Positions 50,627 to 60,069 of a stretch of DNA of 64,000 nucleotides are shown piece by piece. Each line of letters begins with the position of its first letter. Position 1 is the first letter of the stretch. The notes beneath the pieces are model-generated. The model saw nothing but the letters and a program-made list of their open reading frames with translations. It was not told the DNA's origin and made no database searches. Position numbers and translations under genes: made by a program. This DNA is from Amycolatopsis australiensis. Lineage in GTDB: Bacteria > Actinomycetota > Actinomycetes > Mycobacteriales > Pseudonocardiaceae. The stretch lies in contig NZ_FPJG01000002.1 of NCBI RefSeq assembly GCF_900119165.1, positions 41,872 to 105,871 of the forward strand. Reading direction: 5' to 3'.

Positions 50627-52692
50627 ACGAACTCGCCGATACTCCGCATGGCCCACGCCAGCTACCACCACCGCCGGTGTACTTCGTCAGTCGGCTCGAA
50701 GAACTCGCCGATCTCGACCAGCTCATCGACGAGCACCGCGCCGGGTCGGAATCCCGGCCGGGCGTCGCAGTCCTCATCGGACTCGGCGGTGTCGGCAAGA
50801 CCGCTCTGGCCGTCACCTGGGCTCGCAACCACGCCAACCGGTTCCGGGACGGGCACCTGTACGCCGATCTCTGCGGCTTCTCCCCCGACTCCACCGCCAC
50901 CCCGACACTGGTACTGGCCGGCTTCCTGCGAGCGCTCGGCGTCGAGCCGGACCAGGTGCCGATCACGCTGGCCGAACAAGTGGGCCTCTACCGCACGATC
51001 ACGGCCACCCGGCGGATGATGCTCGTCGTCGTCCTCGACAACGCCGTGTCGGTCCAGCAGGTCCGGCCCCTGATCCCGGCGTCGGCCGGTTGCGTCGTGG
51101 TCGTCACCAGCCACCGGAACCTGGAGGGGCTGTTCAGCGACGGCGCGCAGTTCATCGAGGTCCCGCCGCTGGACCAGGAGCACGCCGAAGTACTGCTGAC
51201 CGAGCTGCTGGGTACCGAACGGGCCCGGAAAGACGTCGGCGCGGTGGCCGAGCTGGCACACCTGTGCGGGTGCCTGCCGATCGCCCTGCTCGTGGCGGCG
51301 GCGCGGCTGGCTTCCCATCCGAAGTGGCCGGTATCGCGGGTGGTGGAGCAGCTGCGCAACGAACAAGCCCGACTGGCCGCTCTCGATCGATTCTCCGGCA
51401 CCGAAAACCAGGTAACGGCGGTACTCGACTGGGCCCGCAACGAGCTTGAGCCCCACGTCGCCGAACTGTACCGACTGCTAGGCCGGCTCCCGGTCCGCGA
51501 GTTCGGCGCCGACCTGGCCGCCGCCGTGACCGGCGTGGCCGAGCCGCGCATCACCTTCGCGCTGCAAACGCTGGTCGACGCCAGCCTGCTGGAAGAAGTC
51601 CACAACGACCGCTACCGCTTCCACGACCTCGTGCGGTTGCACGCACGCACCCAGCGCGCCCACGACGACGACCACGTCGTGCCGCGCGCAGCACGCTGGT
51701 ACCTGCGCGAGATGACCCGCGCGAACCTGGTCGTCATCCCGCTGCGATGGCGGGTCAGTCCCATGGCCGACGAGCTGGCGGACGAGCCGCCCGCGTACGC
51801 CTCGGACGTCGACGCCCTGGACTGGCTCACCGGCGAACTGCCGAACGTGCTGGCCGTGCTCGAAGACGCCTTCCTCGACCGGCACTACGAACTCGTCTGG
51901 CAGCTGTGCGAAGCCCTATGGGAGCTGATGCTCTACCGCAGGCCCTTCGCGGAGTGGCTGCGCTCCCACGAACTCGGCATCATCGCGGCGCAACGCTGCA
52001 GCGATCCCGTCGCCGAGTCGCGATTGCACTACCAGCTGGGCCGGGCCCACCTCGACCTGGACCAGCAGGACCTCGCCGCCCGCGAGAACCAGCTCGCCGT
52101 CGACCTCGCGCAGGCCGCAGGCGACCGGCGCACCGAGTCCGCGGCGCTGGAACAGCTCGGACGCATCGCGCAAGCCCGCAACGACCTCGACACCGCCATC
52201 GAGTGCTTCACCGCGAGCCTGCACCTCGAAGACGCCCTCGGCATCCCGCGCGGGGTTGCAGCCCGACACCGTCGTCTCGGCGACGCGTACGTGCACGCCG
52301 GCCGGTACGACGACGCAGAGTTGCACCTCATCATCGCCCAGCAGATGTTCGCCGAACTCGGCTCCGAAAAGGACGAAGCCCGAACGGCCCTCGGCCTGGC
52401 GCGCATCGACGCGCACAGACAGCGGTTCGACGTCGCGGTCGAGCGATTGAACCGCGCCCGGCTGGTGCTGAACCGCTCGGCATCCCCGGCCTACGAGTCA
52501 GACGTCCTGCGCGCCTTGGCCGAAGTCGCGGTCCTGAACGGCAACATCGAACAAGCCCGCAGCTACCTGACCGAGGCAATCGCGCTGGTAAGCGACCTCG
52601 GCGGGGTATCGCTGGCCCTCGCCAGCGCCGCGCTCGCCAAGCTCGCGCCAGCGGATGAGGCCGAGATCCCGCGGAACAACGACACGGCATGA
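50623..52692 (+). CDS. NB-ARC/TPR regulator-like ATPase
   Basis: 689 residues from GTG 50623; the open frame before it is shadow of the PCMT and HAD genes. P-loop GLGGVGKTALAV at about 52-63, Walker B MLVVVLDNAV, then NB-ARC helical parts (LAHLCGCLPIALLVAAARLA) and C-terminal TPRs (LHYQLGRAHLDLDQQDLAAR). It lacks a clear N-terminal DNA-binding domain, so it resembles the AfsR/STAND group with the sensor alone. STAND proteins switch on ligand binding. Confidence 0.75.
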   Translation: MNELADTPHGPRQLPPPPVYFVSRLEELADLDQLIDEHRAGSESRPGVAVLIGLGGVGKTALAVTWARNHANRFRDGHLYADLCGFSPDSTATPTLVLAGFLRALGVEPDQVPITLAEQVGLYRTITATRRMMLVVVLDNAVSVQQVRPLIPASAGCVVVVTSHRNLEGLFSDGAQFIEVPPLDQEHAEVLLTELLGTERARKDVGAVAELAHLCGCLPIALLVAAARLASHPKWPVSRVVEQLRNEQARLAALDRFSGTENQVTAVLDWARNELEPHVAELYRLLGRLPVREFGADLAAAVTGVAEPRITFALQTLVDASLLEEVHNDRYRFHDLVRLHARTQRAHDDDHVVPRAARWYLREMTRANLVVIPLRWRVSPMADELADEPPAYASDVDALDWLTGELPNVLAVLEDAFLDRHYELVWQLCEALWELMLYRRPFAEWLRSHELGIIAAQRCSDPVAESRLHYQLGRAHLDLDQQDLAARENQLAVDLAQAAGDRRTESAALEQLGRIAQARNDLDTAIECFTASLHLEDALGIPRGVAARHRRLGDAYVHAGRYDDAELHLIIAQQMFAELGSEKDEARTALGLARIDAHRQRFDVAVERLNRARLVLNRSASPAYESDVLRALAEVAVLNGNIEQARSYLTEAIALVSDLGGVSLALASAALAKLAPADEAEIPRNNDTA

Positions 52693-52777
52693 CCAGACAC
52701 CCCCGGCATCAGCCCGACGGCGCTCACCTGCACACTGGACCGACGGCCGGCGAACTCACCGTCACGGAGGCAACACC

Positions 52778-53203
52778 ATGCAGTTCCCCGGACCTGATCC
52801 AGAAACAATGCGACTGGGCAAGCAACTCGAGGCCGCGCTGATCGTCGTGGTCGCATCGAACAGCGACCCCGCCCCCGCCCTCGATATCGCCAACACGATG
52901 ATCGAGCGAGGCCTCTCGGCCGGACCGCCGGGCCGAGTACTGGCCATGACCCTGGTCGAGTTGACGATGCAGCACCTCCAGAACGAGACGACCCCCGATC
53001 CGTACGGCAAGTTCGCCCAGCACCTCGTACGCCTCGGCGTCTGCACCGAACTCGACCTCGCAGCAGCCTTCACAGGGCGGGCGCTGAACAGCGGCCTGGC
53101 TCAAGGCTGGCTGCCCGCCGAGGTGTATGACCAGCTTGCAGCGTTCGACGGCGGCGATCCGACCATCCTGGAGATGCTCGCGCAGATCGAGCGCCGGGCG
53201 TAA
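52778..53203 (+). CDS. small hypothetical protein (141 aa)
   Basis: ATG 52778 follows CGGAGG. Helical (KQLEAALIVVVASNSDPAPA, LDIANTMIERGL, LAMTLVELTMQHLQNE), no motif recognised. 85 bp after the NB-ARC gene, closed by the long palindromic hairpin at 53231. Confidence 0.5.
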   Translation: MQFPGPDPETMRLGKQLEAALIVVVASNSDPAPALDIANTMIERGLSAGPPGRVLAMTLVELTMQHLQNETTPDPYGKFAQHLVRLGVCTELDLAAAFTGRALNSGLAQGWLPAEVYDQLAAFDGGDPTILEMLAQIERRA

Positions 53204-53230
53204 GCGCCGTGGCCGGTCATCCGGACCCGG

Positions 53231-53263
53231 TGGTGGGGTGATCCAGGCTGGATCACCCCACCA
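53231..53263. terminator. extended dispersed palindrome forming a 16-bp hairpin
   Basis: Arms TGGTGGGGTGATCCAG and its perfect complement around a single G. It holds the dispersed-palindrome core, lengthened by flanking GTGGGG/CCCCAC, and sits between convergent genes. Confidence 0.85.
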
Positions 53264-53289
53264 CGAGGCAGTGCACTGCACACGTTCGG

Positions 53290-53529
53290 TCAGGGCGTGC
53301 GCTCGTCGCGGACCGCCACACCCATGATCTTCTTCACCAGAGCCGGGTCGAGGTCCGGCATCAGCAGCATCAGCTGATCGAACTCCGGCTGGCCGATCAC
53401 CTGCACATCGGTCGGCGGCCGCGAGGGCGGCATCGGCTCGATCGAGACGCCGCCGAAGGGTGTCAGCCGGAAACTGCCCCCCGATCTTTCGGCGCGGCCG
53501 TGTCGGCCGGCGAGTTGAACTGTCACCAT
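53290..53529 (-). CDS. 79-residue small protein, possible peptide precursor
   Basis: ATG 53529. The N-terminal half is basic, the middle FGGVSIEPMPPSRPPTDVQV is Pro-rich, and the C-terminal half PEFDQLMLLMPDLDPALVKK is amphipathic. No recognised family. Its size and position at the edge of a methyltransferase-rich run make a peptide role possible but unproven. Confidence 0.4.
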   Translation of the reverse strand: MVTVQLAGRHGRAERSGGSFRLTPFGGVSIEPMPPSRPPTDVQVIGQPEFDQLMLLMPDLDPALVKKIMGVAVRDERTP

Positions 53530-54323
53530 CGATCCCTACCCCTTGATCGTCCCGATCCTGGTCCTGAGGAGACGACCGGCCGTCTGCGCCGGATCGTTGC
53601 CGCGCGCCGGTCGCGGCGGGCCCGCTGCGACCTTCCCCGAAGCGGAGCGGTGTACCGACCCCCTGCGCCAGTACTCCGCACCGCGCTCGTGAAGTCCGAA
53701 TTACCGGACCGCCCCTGCCGTCGAACGCGTGATCGTCTCGACGTAGCAACAATAGGCGCAAAGCGGCAACTGTCAACGCAATGCGGGGCATTCGGTGTCA
53801 TGTTTTTGTCCGACGATGCGCTAATGGCGAAGAGGCTAGCGCGGAGTAGCGCAGTGAGGGCGCTACGTGCGCGCACGCCCCGTGTCGAAGCCGTCGATAG
53901 GTCCCGCTGACCAGCAGGTCCCTGCGAAGCATCATGAGTATTGCAAGTTGCATTAATGCATCGACGGCCCGGTCGGCTGATCGAAAAGGGTCCCACTTCC
54001 GCGATTAATCGCCAAGGCCTGCAGTCCAGGTAAAAAGGGGGTTCTTAATCGCCTCCGTAGCGCTTTCCGATTTTCCTACGTAGTGCCGTGAAAATCCCTA
54101 CGTAGTCGATTTAGTTCTATTTCCGTAGTAGCGACGATGAATCGAACCGGGCGATCGCCGATGCTGAAGTTCGGCACGCCTCACCACTGCGTGCCGGACG
54201 AGGGGAAGCACCACCGCGTGGCCGGGGGGCCACCGCGCGAATCCACGACGCATCACGCGGGGCGCCTTCCACGCCGAGCAGATCCCGTCTCGGCGGAGCC
54301 ACCGTGCACCACAGGAGAACCAG
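53530..54323. promoter_or_regulatory. long control region with paired CTACGTAG palindromes
   Basis: No convincing gene. CTACGTAG occurs at 54076 and 54098, exactly 22 bp (two helical turns) apart, inside similar contexts (TTTTCCTACGTAGT and AAAATCCCTACGTAGT). From about 53750 to 54130 the sequence is less GC-rich. A plausible ribosome binding site CAGGAGAA lies before the P450 start. This is probably the operator/promoter zone of the P450 gene. Confidence 0.55.
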
Positions 54324-55550
54324 ATGACCCTCACCGCCGGCTTCTTCGGTTCCGACTACTGGACCGATCCGCTGATGGTTGGCGACCGAGAGCGCGAGCG
54401 CGCCGCCGTCGTTGCCGCCACTCTGCCCGACGGGCTCCCAGTCTGGGTGATCACGCGCTTCGACGACGCACGCGCGGCCCTTGACGACCCGAGGCTCAGC
54501 AAAGACAGCGCGGCCCTGGTCAAAGCGATCCAGCACCAGCTTGAGGCCGCAGGCTACGGCGACCGGAATCCCTCGGGCATGTTCGGCCCGCACGTCCTGT
54601 TCAGCGACCCGCCCCGCCACACCCGGCTACGCAAGCTGCTGATGTACGCCTTCACCACCAAGCGCGTCAAAGCGCTCGAACCGGTCTTCCGGAACATGAC
54701 CGCCGACCTGGTGGCCAACCTGCCCCTCCACGAGGAGGTCGACCTGATCAGCCAGGTCGCCGTCCCGCTGCCGCTCGCCGTGATCTGCGAACTCCTGGGC
54801 GTACCGGCCGACGCCCGCGAGCCGTTGCGCCCCCTCGTGGATGCCATCAACCTCAACGACCCGGCCACGGCCCCGGCCGCCTCCGACCAGCTCGTCGGCT
54901 TCTTCACCGACCTCATCGAGCACAAGCGCCGAAAGCCCGGTGACGACCTGGTCTCTGCGCTGATCCACGTCGACGACGGTCAGCCAGACAAGCTCGCTGA
55001 CGACGAACTGCTCGGCACGCTCTTCCTGCTCCTTAACGCCGGCCACGACACCACCGCGAACCTCATCGGCAACACCCTGCGAGCGCTGCTGCAGGACCGC
55101 AGGTATCGATGGCGGCTGGTCCACGAACACCCCGAGCTCATCCCGAACGTCGTCGACGAAGTCCTGCGCTACGACAGCCCCGTCCGGATGGCCACGCACC
55201 GCGTCGTCGCCGAGCCCGTCGAGTACGGCGGGATCACCCTGCTCCCCGGCGAGATCGTGCTCATCTCCCTGCACAGCGCCAACCGAGACCCACGCCAATT
55301 CGGCGAGCACGCCGCCCAACTCGACCTGCACCGCGACCGCCACGACCTCCGGCACCTCGGCTTCGGGTACGGGCTGCACCGATGCCTCGGCGCAACCCTC
55401 GGCCGCATGGAAGCCGAAGTCACGATCGAAACGTTCGCGCGTGCCTTCCCCCGCGCCGTATTGCTCGACCAAGCCGAACTCCGCCGGCGGCGAAGCCCGA
55501 TCATGAACGGCTGGGACCGGCTGCCGACGCTGCTCGACGTCGGGCACTGA
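54324..55550 (+). CDS. cytochrome P450
   Basis: 408 residues from ATG 54324. I-helix AGHDTT at 239-244, ExxR as EVLR 279-282, and the heme loop GFGYGLHRCLG with ligand Cys354. The size and sequence are those of soluble bacterial class I P450s (CYP105/107-like region of the family), which hydroxylate secondary metabolites or xenobiotics using external ferredoxin and reductase; neither partner gene is nearby. Closed by a palindromic repeat shared with the convergent regulator. Confidence 0.93.
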   Translation: MTLTAGFFGSDYWTDPLMVGDRERERAAVVAATLPDGLPVWVITRFDDARAALDDPRLSKDSAALVKAIQHQLEAAGYGDRNPSGMFGPHVLFSDPPRHTRLRKLLMYAFTTKRVKALEPVFRNMTADLVANLPLHEEVDLISQVAVPLPLAVICELLGVPADAREPLRPLVDAINLNDPATAPAASDQLVGFFTDLIEHKRRKPGDDLVSALIHVDDGQPDKLADDELLGTLFLLLNAGHDTTANLIGNTLRALLQDRRYRWRLVHEHPELIPNVVDEVLRYDSPVRMATHRVVAEPVEYGGITLLPGEIVLISLHSANRDPRQFGEHAAQLDLHRDRHDLRHLGFGYGLHRCLGATLGRMEAEVTIETFARAFPRAVLLDQAELRRRRSPIMNGWDRLPTLLDVGH

Positions 55551-55555
55551 CCGAC

Positions 55556-55582
55556 GGAGGTGATGCAGGCGGGATCACCTCC
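55556..55582. repeat. dispersed palindrome copy with extended arms
   Basis: Inner core GTGATGCAGGCGGGATCAC within flanking GGAG/CTCC, between the convergent P450 and LuxR-type genes, where it can act as a bidirectional terminator. Confidence 0.75.
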
Positions 55583-55591
55583 GGGCCGCGA

Positions 55592-58033
55592 TCAGCGTCG
55601 CTGGTGCTCTTCGAACCACTCGCGGATCTTGAGCACCCGGCCACGGCGCCCTTCACCGCGCGCGCCCAGCTTGTTCGCGACGTGCTGTACGTGCGTCTCC
55701 GCGGTCCGCTGCGTCACCCCCAGCCGCTCGGCAATCTCCTTGTTCGCCAGTCCCTCCGCGAGCAACCGGGCCACCTCGAACTCCCGCTCGGTCAGCCGGT
55801 TGGGACGCTCGTCCTTGACCACCGGCGCCGGCGGGGCGGATAAGGTCTCCAAAGCCAGCTCGATGACCTTGCCGCGGCTCAGCCCGAGCCCGATCTCCCG
55901 TTCGGTCGGCAACGAGTCCAGTTCGCGGCGCAGAAGGTCCTCTGTCTGGCGCTGCAGCTCCCAGAAGGGCAGCAGGGCCGGAACGATCACCTCAGCTTCT
56001 TGCTGGAATTTCGCCACGCCGGCCAGCGACCTCGCCGCGCGTGCCAACCGTCCCAGCCGCGCCGCGAGCAGGGCGATCAACCAGATTGTCCAGAGTAGGC
56101 CCCACTTGTCGCCCATCTCGTGCTGCGCGGCCAAGGCCTCCTGCGCCAGCTGCACCGCCCGGCCGAGGTCCGCGCCGAACAGCATTTCCACCAGCGCGCA
56201 CGTCCACTTGGCCCAGGAGATGCACCAGGCGGCGCCGGCGGTTTCGGCGTCCTCCAGTAGCCGGGCACTCTCCCGCACGGCGACGTCGCGCAGGCCCAGC
56301 ATCGCCGCGGCCATCGACCTGAACAAGCGGGCCATCCAGGCGTCGCCCGGAGCGTCGTTGTCGAGGAACCAGCGTTCGGCCTGCTCGAACAGCTCGATCG
56401 ACTGCCGAGCCACGCTCAAGTCGCGCTCGAAGAGCCACAATCGGGTCGCCCGCGCGTAGAGCAGCGGCCCGAAGTCGTGGAAGCAGCCGAGTGTCCGGGC
56501 CGCCGCCTCCGCTGCCACCAGCAACGTATCGGCGCGCTCGCGGTCTCCCTGGCACAGCGCCACAGTGGCGGTGAAGCTCAGCGCGCTCACCAGCGTGTGA
56601 CTCGGCTCGTCGGGATGCCACCGGCGGGCGGCTTCCAGCATCAGGTTGCTCTCGCTCAACCGGCCGGTGAAGTAGAACAGCCGTGTCCGCGCGACGTTGT
56701 TGAACAGGTCCATGCCCTGCAGCACCGTGCGCGGGTTCGCCAACCGGGTTTCCTGGGCCACGCGCAGGTTCGGCAACGCGGCGCTCAAGCGGCCGAGCCA
56801 GCCGGTTTCGTCGTGCCCGAACCAGTTCCGGGCACCTTCGATGGCAAGCGCTTCGTAGTGGTCTGCGTGCCGTTCGCGTATTTCGTCGGCTTCCTCGTCG
56901 CTCAGCTGCTCGTACGCGAACGCCCGAATCGACTCCCACAGCCTGAATCGCAGCCCGTCGTGGTGGCGCTCCGCGACCATGAACGACCGCTTGTGCAACC
57001 CGTTCAGCAGGTCGGCGATGACGTCCTGATTCCCAAGGTCCGCGCCGAGCGCCGCTGCGTCGTCAAGCTCGAAGCTGCCTTCCAACAGCGAAAGCCGCGT
57101 CAGCATCCGCTGCTCCGCATCGCCAAGCAGGCCGTAGGACCAGCTGACCGTCCATTCCAGCTTCCGGTGGCTGCGCTTGGCCGAGGTCCCCCCGCCCAGG
57201 CTCAGCAGGTTGGTGCGCGTGACCAAGCTGGCCAACGAGACCGTGTCCATCCGGCCGGCGATCAGCTCGATCGCCAGCGGCATCCGATCGACCCGGTTGA
57301 CGACCGTGCGCGCGTTGTCGTCGTCGACGGGTGGGATGACGACGTTGATGTTGCTCGCGCGCTCGCGCAGCAACTGCAGCGCCTCGTCCTCCGACAGCGG
57401 CGGCACATCCAGCCACGACTCGCCCTCCACCCGGATCGCGGCCTGACTGGTGGTGACGATCTGCAGGTCCTCCGCCGCCTCCAGCAGGGTGCGGACCAGC
57501 TGCGCCAGAGCGCTGTCTTCCTCGTCGTCAACCAGGTGCTCGCAGTTGTCGAGCATCAGCAGCTGACGCTTGGTCCTCAGGTGGGCGATGAGCCGGGCCG
57601 CTCCGTGCCTCGCGGAGTTCGCCGGAATGCCCAGCGCCTCGGCTACAGCCGACTCGAGTTCGTTCGAGCGCACGTTCGTCAGCTCGACCAGCACCACGCC
57701 GTCGCGGTACACGCCTTCCTGCTGGATCACGGAGCCGAGCCGGCGCATGAGTCGGGTCTTGCCGATCCCGCCGGGACCCTTCAGCGTGAGCAGCCGGGTG
57801 GATTTCAGGAGTTCGCGTGCGGCCCGCAGCTCGTGATCGCGGCCGACGAACGTCGACAGGTCGGCGCGCAACAGCGGCGCCGGTTGGCCCTCGGCTTCGT
57901 GGCCGCCTCCCGGCGGCCCCTCGCCGTCCTTCTTCATCGACGCATAACTGCCCAGCACTCGTGCACTCCCCCAGGTCCCTACGGCCTCGGCATCACCGCG
58001 GCGGCATACACCCGCCCTCCCGACCACCACCAT
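55592..58033 (-). CDS. LuxR-family regulator with NB-ARC ATPase domain
   Basis: 813 residues from ATG 58033 (GGTGGAG upstream); ATG 57937 is a shorter alternative. P-loop GPGGIGKTRLM at about 90, Walker B QLLMLDNCEHLV, then a long helical TPR-like region. The C-terminal LuxR-type HTH (LTEREFEVARLLAEGLANKE, IAERLGVTQRTAETHV) is complete. A LAL/AfsR-like one-component regulator, probably of the convergent P450 gene or of secondary metabolism. Confidence 0.85.
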   Translation of the reverse strand: MVVVGRAGVCRRGDAEAVGTWGSARVLGSYASMKKDGEGPPGGGHEAEGQPAPLLRADLSTFVGRDHELRAARELLKSTRLLTLKGPGGIGKTRLMRRLGSVIQQEGVYRDGVVLVELTNVRSNELESAVAEALGIPANSARHGAARLIAHLRTKRQLLMLDNCEHLVDDEEDSALAQLVRTLLEAAEDLQIVTTSQAAIRVEGESWLDVPPLSEDEALQLLRERASNINVVIPPVDDDNARTVVNRVDRMPLAIELIAGRMDTVSLASLVTRTNLLSLGGGTSAKRSHRKLEWTVSWSYGLLGDAEQRMLTRLSLLEGSFELDDAAALGADLGNQDVIADLLNGLHKRSFMVAERHHDGLRFRLWESIRAFAYEQLSDEEADEIRERHADHYEALAIEGARNWFGHDETGWLGRLSAALPNLRVAQETRLANPRTVLQGMDLFNNVARTRLFYFTGRLSESNLMLEAARRWHPDEPSHTLVSALSFTATVALCQGDRERADTLLVAAEAAARTLGCFHDFGPLLYARATRLWLFERDLSVARQSIELFEQAERWFLDNDAPGDAWMARLFRSMAAAMLGLRDVAVRESARLLEDAETAGAAWCISWAKWTCALVEMLFGADLGRAVQLAQEALAAQHEMGDKWGLLWTIWLIALLAARLGRLARAARSLAGVAKFQQEAEVIVPALLPFWELQRQTEDLLRRELDSLPTEREIGLGLSRGKVIELALETLSAPPAPVVKDERPNRLTEREFEVARLLAEGLANKEIAERLGVTQRTAETHVQHVANKLGARGEGRRGRVLKIREWFEEHQRR

Positions 58034-58107
58034 AACGTGCTCCACCGACAATCACCGCAGGTCAGCGACACCGTGAACCGGCGAGTTGCAGGTGGCAACC
58101 TCACGCG

Positions 58108-58127
58108 GTTATGCAGGCCGAATCAGG
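58108..58127. repeat. dispersed palindrome copy at the stop of the EspR-like gene
   Basis: GTTATGCAGGCCGAATCAGG, diverged; overlaps the TGA of the minus-strand gene at 58123. Confidence 0.45.
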
Positions 58128-58671
58128 TCGGCTCACTGCGTCCGCGGTAGCGCGACGCGGCGTCGAGCACCGCCACGGCCGCCTGCAGATCCGCCTCGTC
58201 AAGAGAAAGCATCAGCGTCAGCGCACCGCGAAGGGCAGGTCGATCGCTCATCGCAGCGACGACCTCCGCGACCAGGTGCGTGTCAGCAGGCTCGGTGTTG
58301 CGCAGCAGCTGCAGCGCCAGCTCCCGAGTCCGTGGATCGCGGAGGGCCACCGCGGTGTCGATCTCGCGGATGATCTTGACGCTTTCCTCGTCGTCGAAGA
58401 AGTAGCTGGCTGGCACGTGGAAAAACGACGCCAGCCCCTGCAGCACGATCCGGGTGGGGTTCTCCTTCCTGTTGTTGATCATGGCCCCGACGTACGCATA
58501 GTCCACCGACTTGCCGGTCAACTTGGTGACCCCCGCGGCGATGTCCTGCTGCGTATATTTCTTGCCGTCCGGCCGGCGGACGTGCTCGATCAGGTAGCGG
58601 ATGCGCTCACCCATGGTGGGAATCGGTCGGCCGCTCACTTCGACCGCCGACGTCTTCGTGCCGCCCGTCAC
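58123..58671 (-). CDS. EspR-like XRE regulator
   Basis: 182 residues. GTG 58671 is preferred because AGGAGG lies 6 bases upstream; a TTG at 58743 would add 24 residues. Helix-turn-helix at about 25-60 (RIRYLIEHVRRPDGKKYTQQ, DYAYVGAMINNRKENPTR), followed by ASFFHVPASYFFDDEESVKI and helices, the layout of EspR-type nucleoid-associated regulators of actinobacteria, which bind distant sites and act on exported protein genes. Its promoter contains an AATGCTGAGT-type operator shared with 36403. Confidence 0.75.
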   Translation of the reverse strand: MTGGTKTSAVEVSGRPIPTMGERIRYLIEHVRRPDGKKYTQQDIAAGVTKLTGKSVDYAYVGAMINNRKENPTRIVLQGLASFFHVPASYFFDDEESVKIIREIDTAVALRDPRTRELALQLLRNTEPADTHLVAEVVAAMSDRPALRGALTLMLSLDEADLQAAVAVLDAASRYRGRSEPT

Positions 58672-58722
58672 CGCATCCTCCTCGGTCGACCCTGCCGGGA
58701 CTAACAGCTCCCTGACCTGCGA

Positions 58723-58742
58723 AATGCTGAGTCTGGTTGACA
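58723..58742. promoter_or_regulatory. operator-like motif upstream of the EspR-like gene
   Basis: AATGCTGAGTCTGGTTGACA, differing from the copy at 36403 by few bases. It lies 52-71 bp upstream of GTG 58671, consistent with autoregulation. Confidence 0.5.
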
Positions 58743-58766
58743 ACTAGCGAAACTCGTCTATCTTCG

Positions 58767-58925
58767 ATGGAAATACTAACCAGAGTCCGCATCCGAGGGG
58801 AAGCGTTCTCCAGGATCATCGCGAACTTGCGCGCCAGTGTCGAACTGGCGGCCTGCGCTTCGACGAGCCTCGCGGCCTGCCGGACCAGGAACGACCACCG
58901 TCACAAGATCCACTGCGTGCCGTAG
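58767..58925 (+). CDS. 52-residue possible small protein
   Basis: ATG 58767, divergent from the EspR-like gene. Reads MEILTRVRIRGEAFSRIIAN and ends NDHRHKIHCVP with three cysteines. No ribosome binding site is evident. Weak candidate. Confidence 0.25.
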   Translation: MEILTRVRIRGEAFSRIIANLRASVELAACASTSLAACRTRNDHRHKIHCVP

Positions 58926-59052
58926 ACGACTCCGCGGGATGGAGCCGTCCACGGCGTAGCTGGGCCGTGCCGCCTCGCGGCCCTCGACGGCCACCGGCCG
59001 GGTAGCCACACCAAGATGGCAGCACCCCGGCCGGTGGTCAGCCCTGAAAACC

Positions 59053-59073
59053 GGTGATGCAGCCCGCATCACC
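59053..59073. repeat. dispersed palindrome copy before the gene at 59100
   Basis: Core GTGATGCAGCCCGCATCAC, 27 bp before the start codon. Confidence 0.75.
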
Positions 59074-59099
59074 GCGAGCGGACCTTTGGGGGAACGTTC

Positions 59100-59929
59100 A
59101 TGTCACCGCACACCTGGCTCCATCGCCGCGACCGGCTCTTTCTTCGAATCGGCCGCCGAACCGAGCCAGTTCCCGAGCCGATCGAAGGGCTCCTGCTCCA
59201 CGGGCCCGGCGACCTCACAGCCGACGTCGGCGCCGACCTTCTGCGCCTCGACGGCACCCTCGTCGCGCTCGCGCGCCGCCTGCGGGCCGACGCCGAAGCC
59301 GCCGCCCGCCAGATCACCCGGGACCACGGCGGCCGAAGCGAGCGAGCCCGCGCCGGCATCACGCGCTCCCGCGTCGACGCCGTCGCCGGGCACACGCGCA
59401 TCGTCGAGCAACTCGACGACGTCACCCTCACCACCGAGATGCTCCGCGAGTTCGTCACCAGCCTCGCCGCGGACGGCCTCCTGCGCGACGCCGCCGCCGG
59501 CTGGAAACGCAACCCCGAGCCCCCAGCCCACGTCGAGGTCATCCTCGACGAGTTCCTCGCCGCGCAGCTCGACCGCCGCCGCGCCCGCCCCGACGGCTGG
59601 GGTGGCACTGCGCTGGCCGGCATCGAGGAATTCGGCGCACACTGGCGCCGCGAACCCGACGACGACCCCAGCGAACTGCCCCGACCTACCTCACCGGCAG
59701 CTGGGCGCTCGGCTACCTGCCGTCCACCGCCGAGGTCTACGCCGTCCGCCGAGCCGACGGCCCACACACTTTCTGGCTGCTAGGCACCGGCTTCGCCACG
59801 TTCGACCAGGTCGCCGCCGTCCTCGCGCCGATCCTGCCGAAAATGCGCTGCCCCAACTCCTTGATCCTCGCCGCCGACACCATCCACGCGGCACGACGCC
59901 CAGTGCACTCGCACGCCGAAGCCGGATGA
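59100..59929 (+). pseudogene. hypothetical protein gene with apparent frameshift
   Basis: From ATG 59100 the frame reads a helical protein (TRIVEQLDDVTLTTEMLREF, HVEVILDEFLAAQLDRRRAR, EEFGAHWRREPDDDP). Near 59688, at CTGCCCCGACC, the good-quality frame shifts: the continuation TYLTGSWALGYLPSTAEVYA, DGPHTFWLLGTGFATFDQVA is in another frame with no start codon of its own. Adding one C would join them into about 275 residues. Sequence error or true mutation cannot be separated here. No family recognised. Confidence 0.5.
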
Positions 59930-60069
59930 CGCAGCGGCCATCGCCCGGGACACCCCGGAGCCTCCAAGCCCGAGCGCGCGGTGACCGTGACCACCGCGGT
60001 GCTCACCCCCCTCGTCGCTGCACCGTCCACCCTGGACGGTGCAGCGACGAGCAACCCCAGAAGGACAAC

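Noticed and set aside
49462..52692. 1076-codon version of the NB-ARC protein
   Set aside because: The first 387 codons overlap the PCMT-like and HAD genes in another frame; the GTG at 50623 with GTGA overlap is the natural start.
52689..52838. 49-codon ORF overlapping the end of the NB-ARC gene and the start of the gene at 52778
   Set aside because: Although it has an ATGA start, it has no helix or motif content and overlaps a better-supported gene.
54137..54484. 115-codon ORF overlapping the P450 start
   Set aside because: The P450 frame has a strong ribosome binding site and clear family motifs; this ORF runs into it out of frame.
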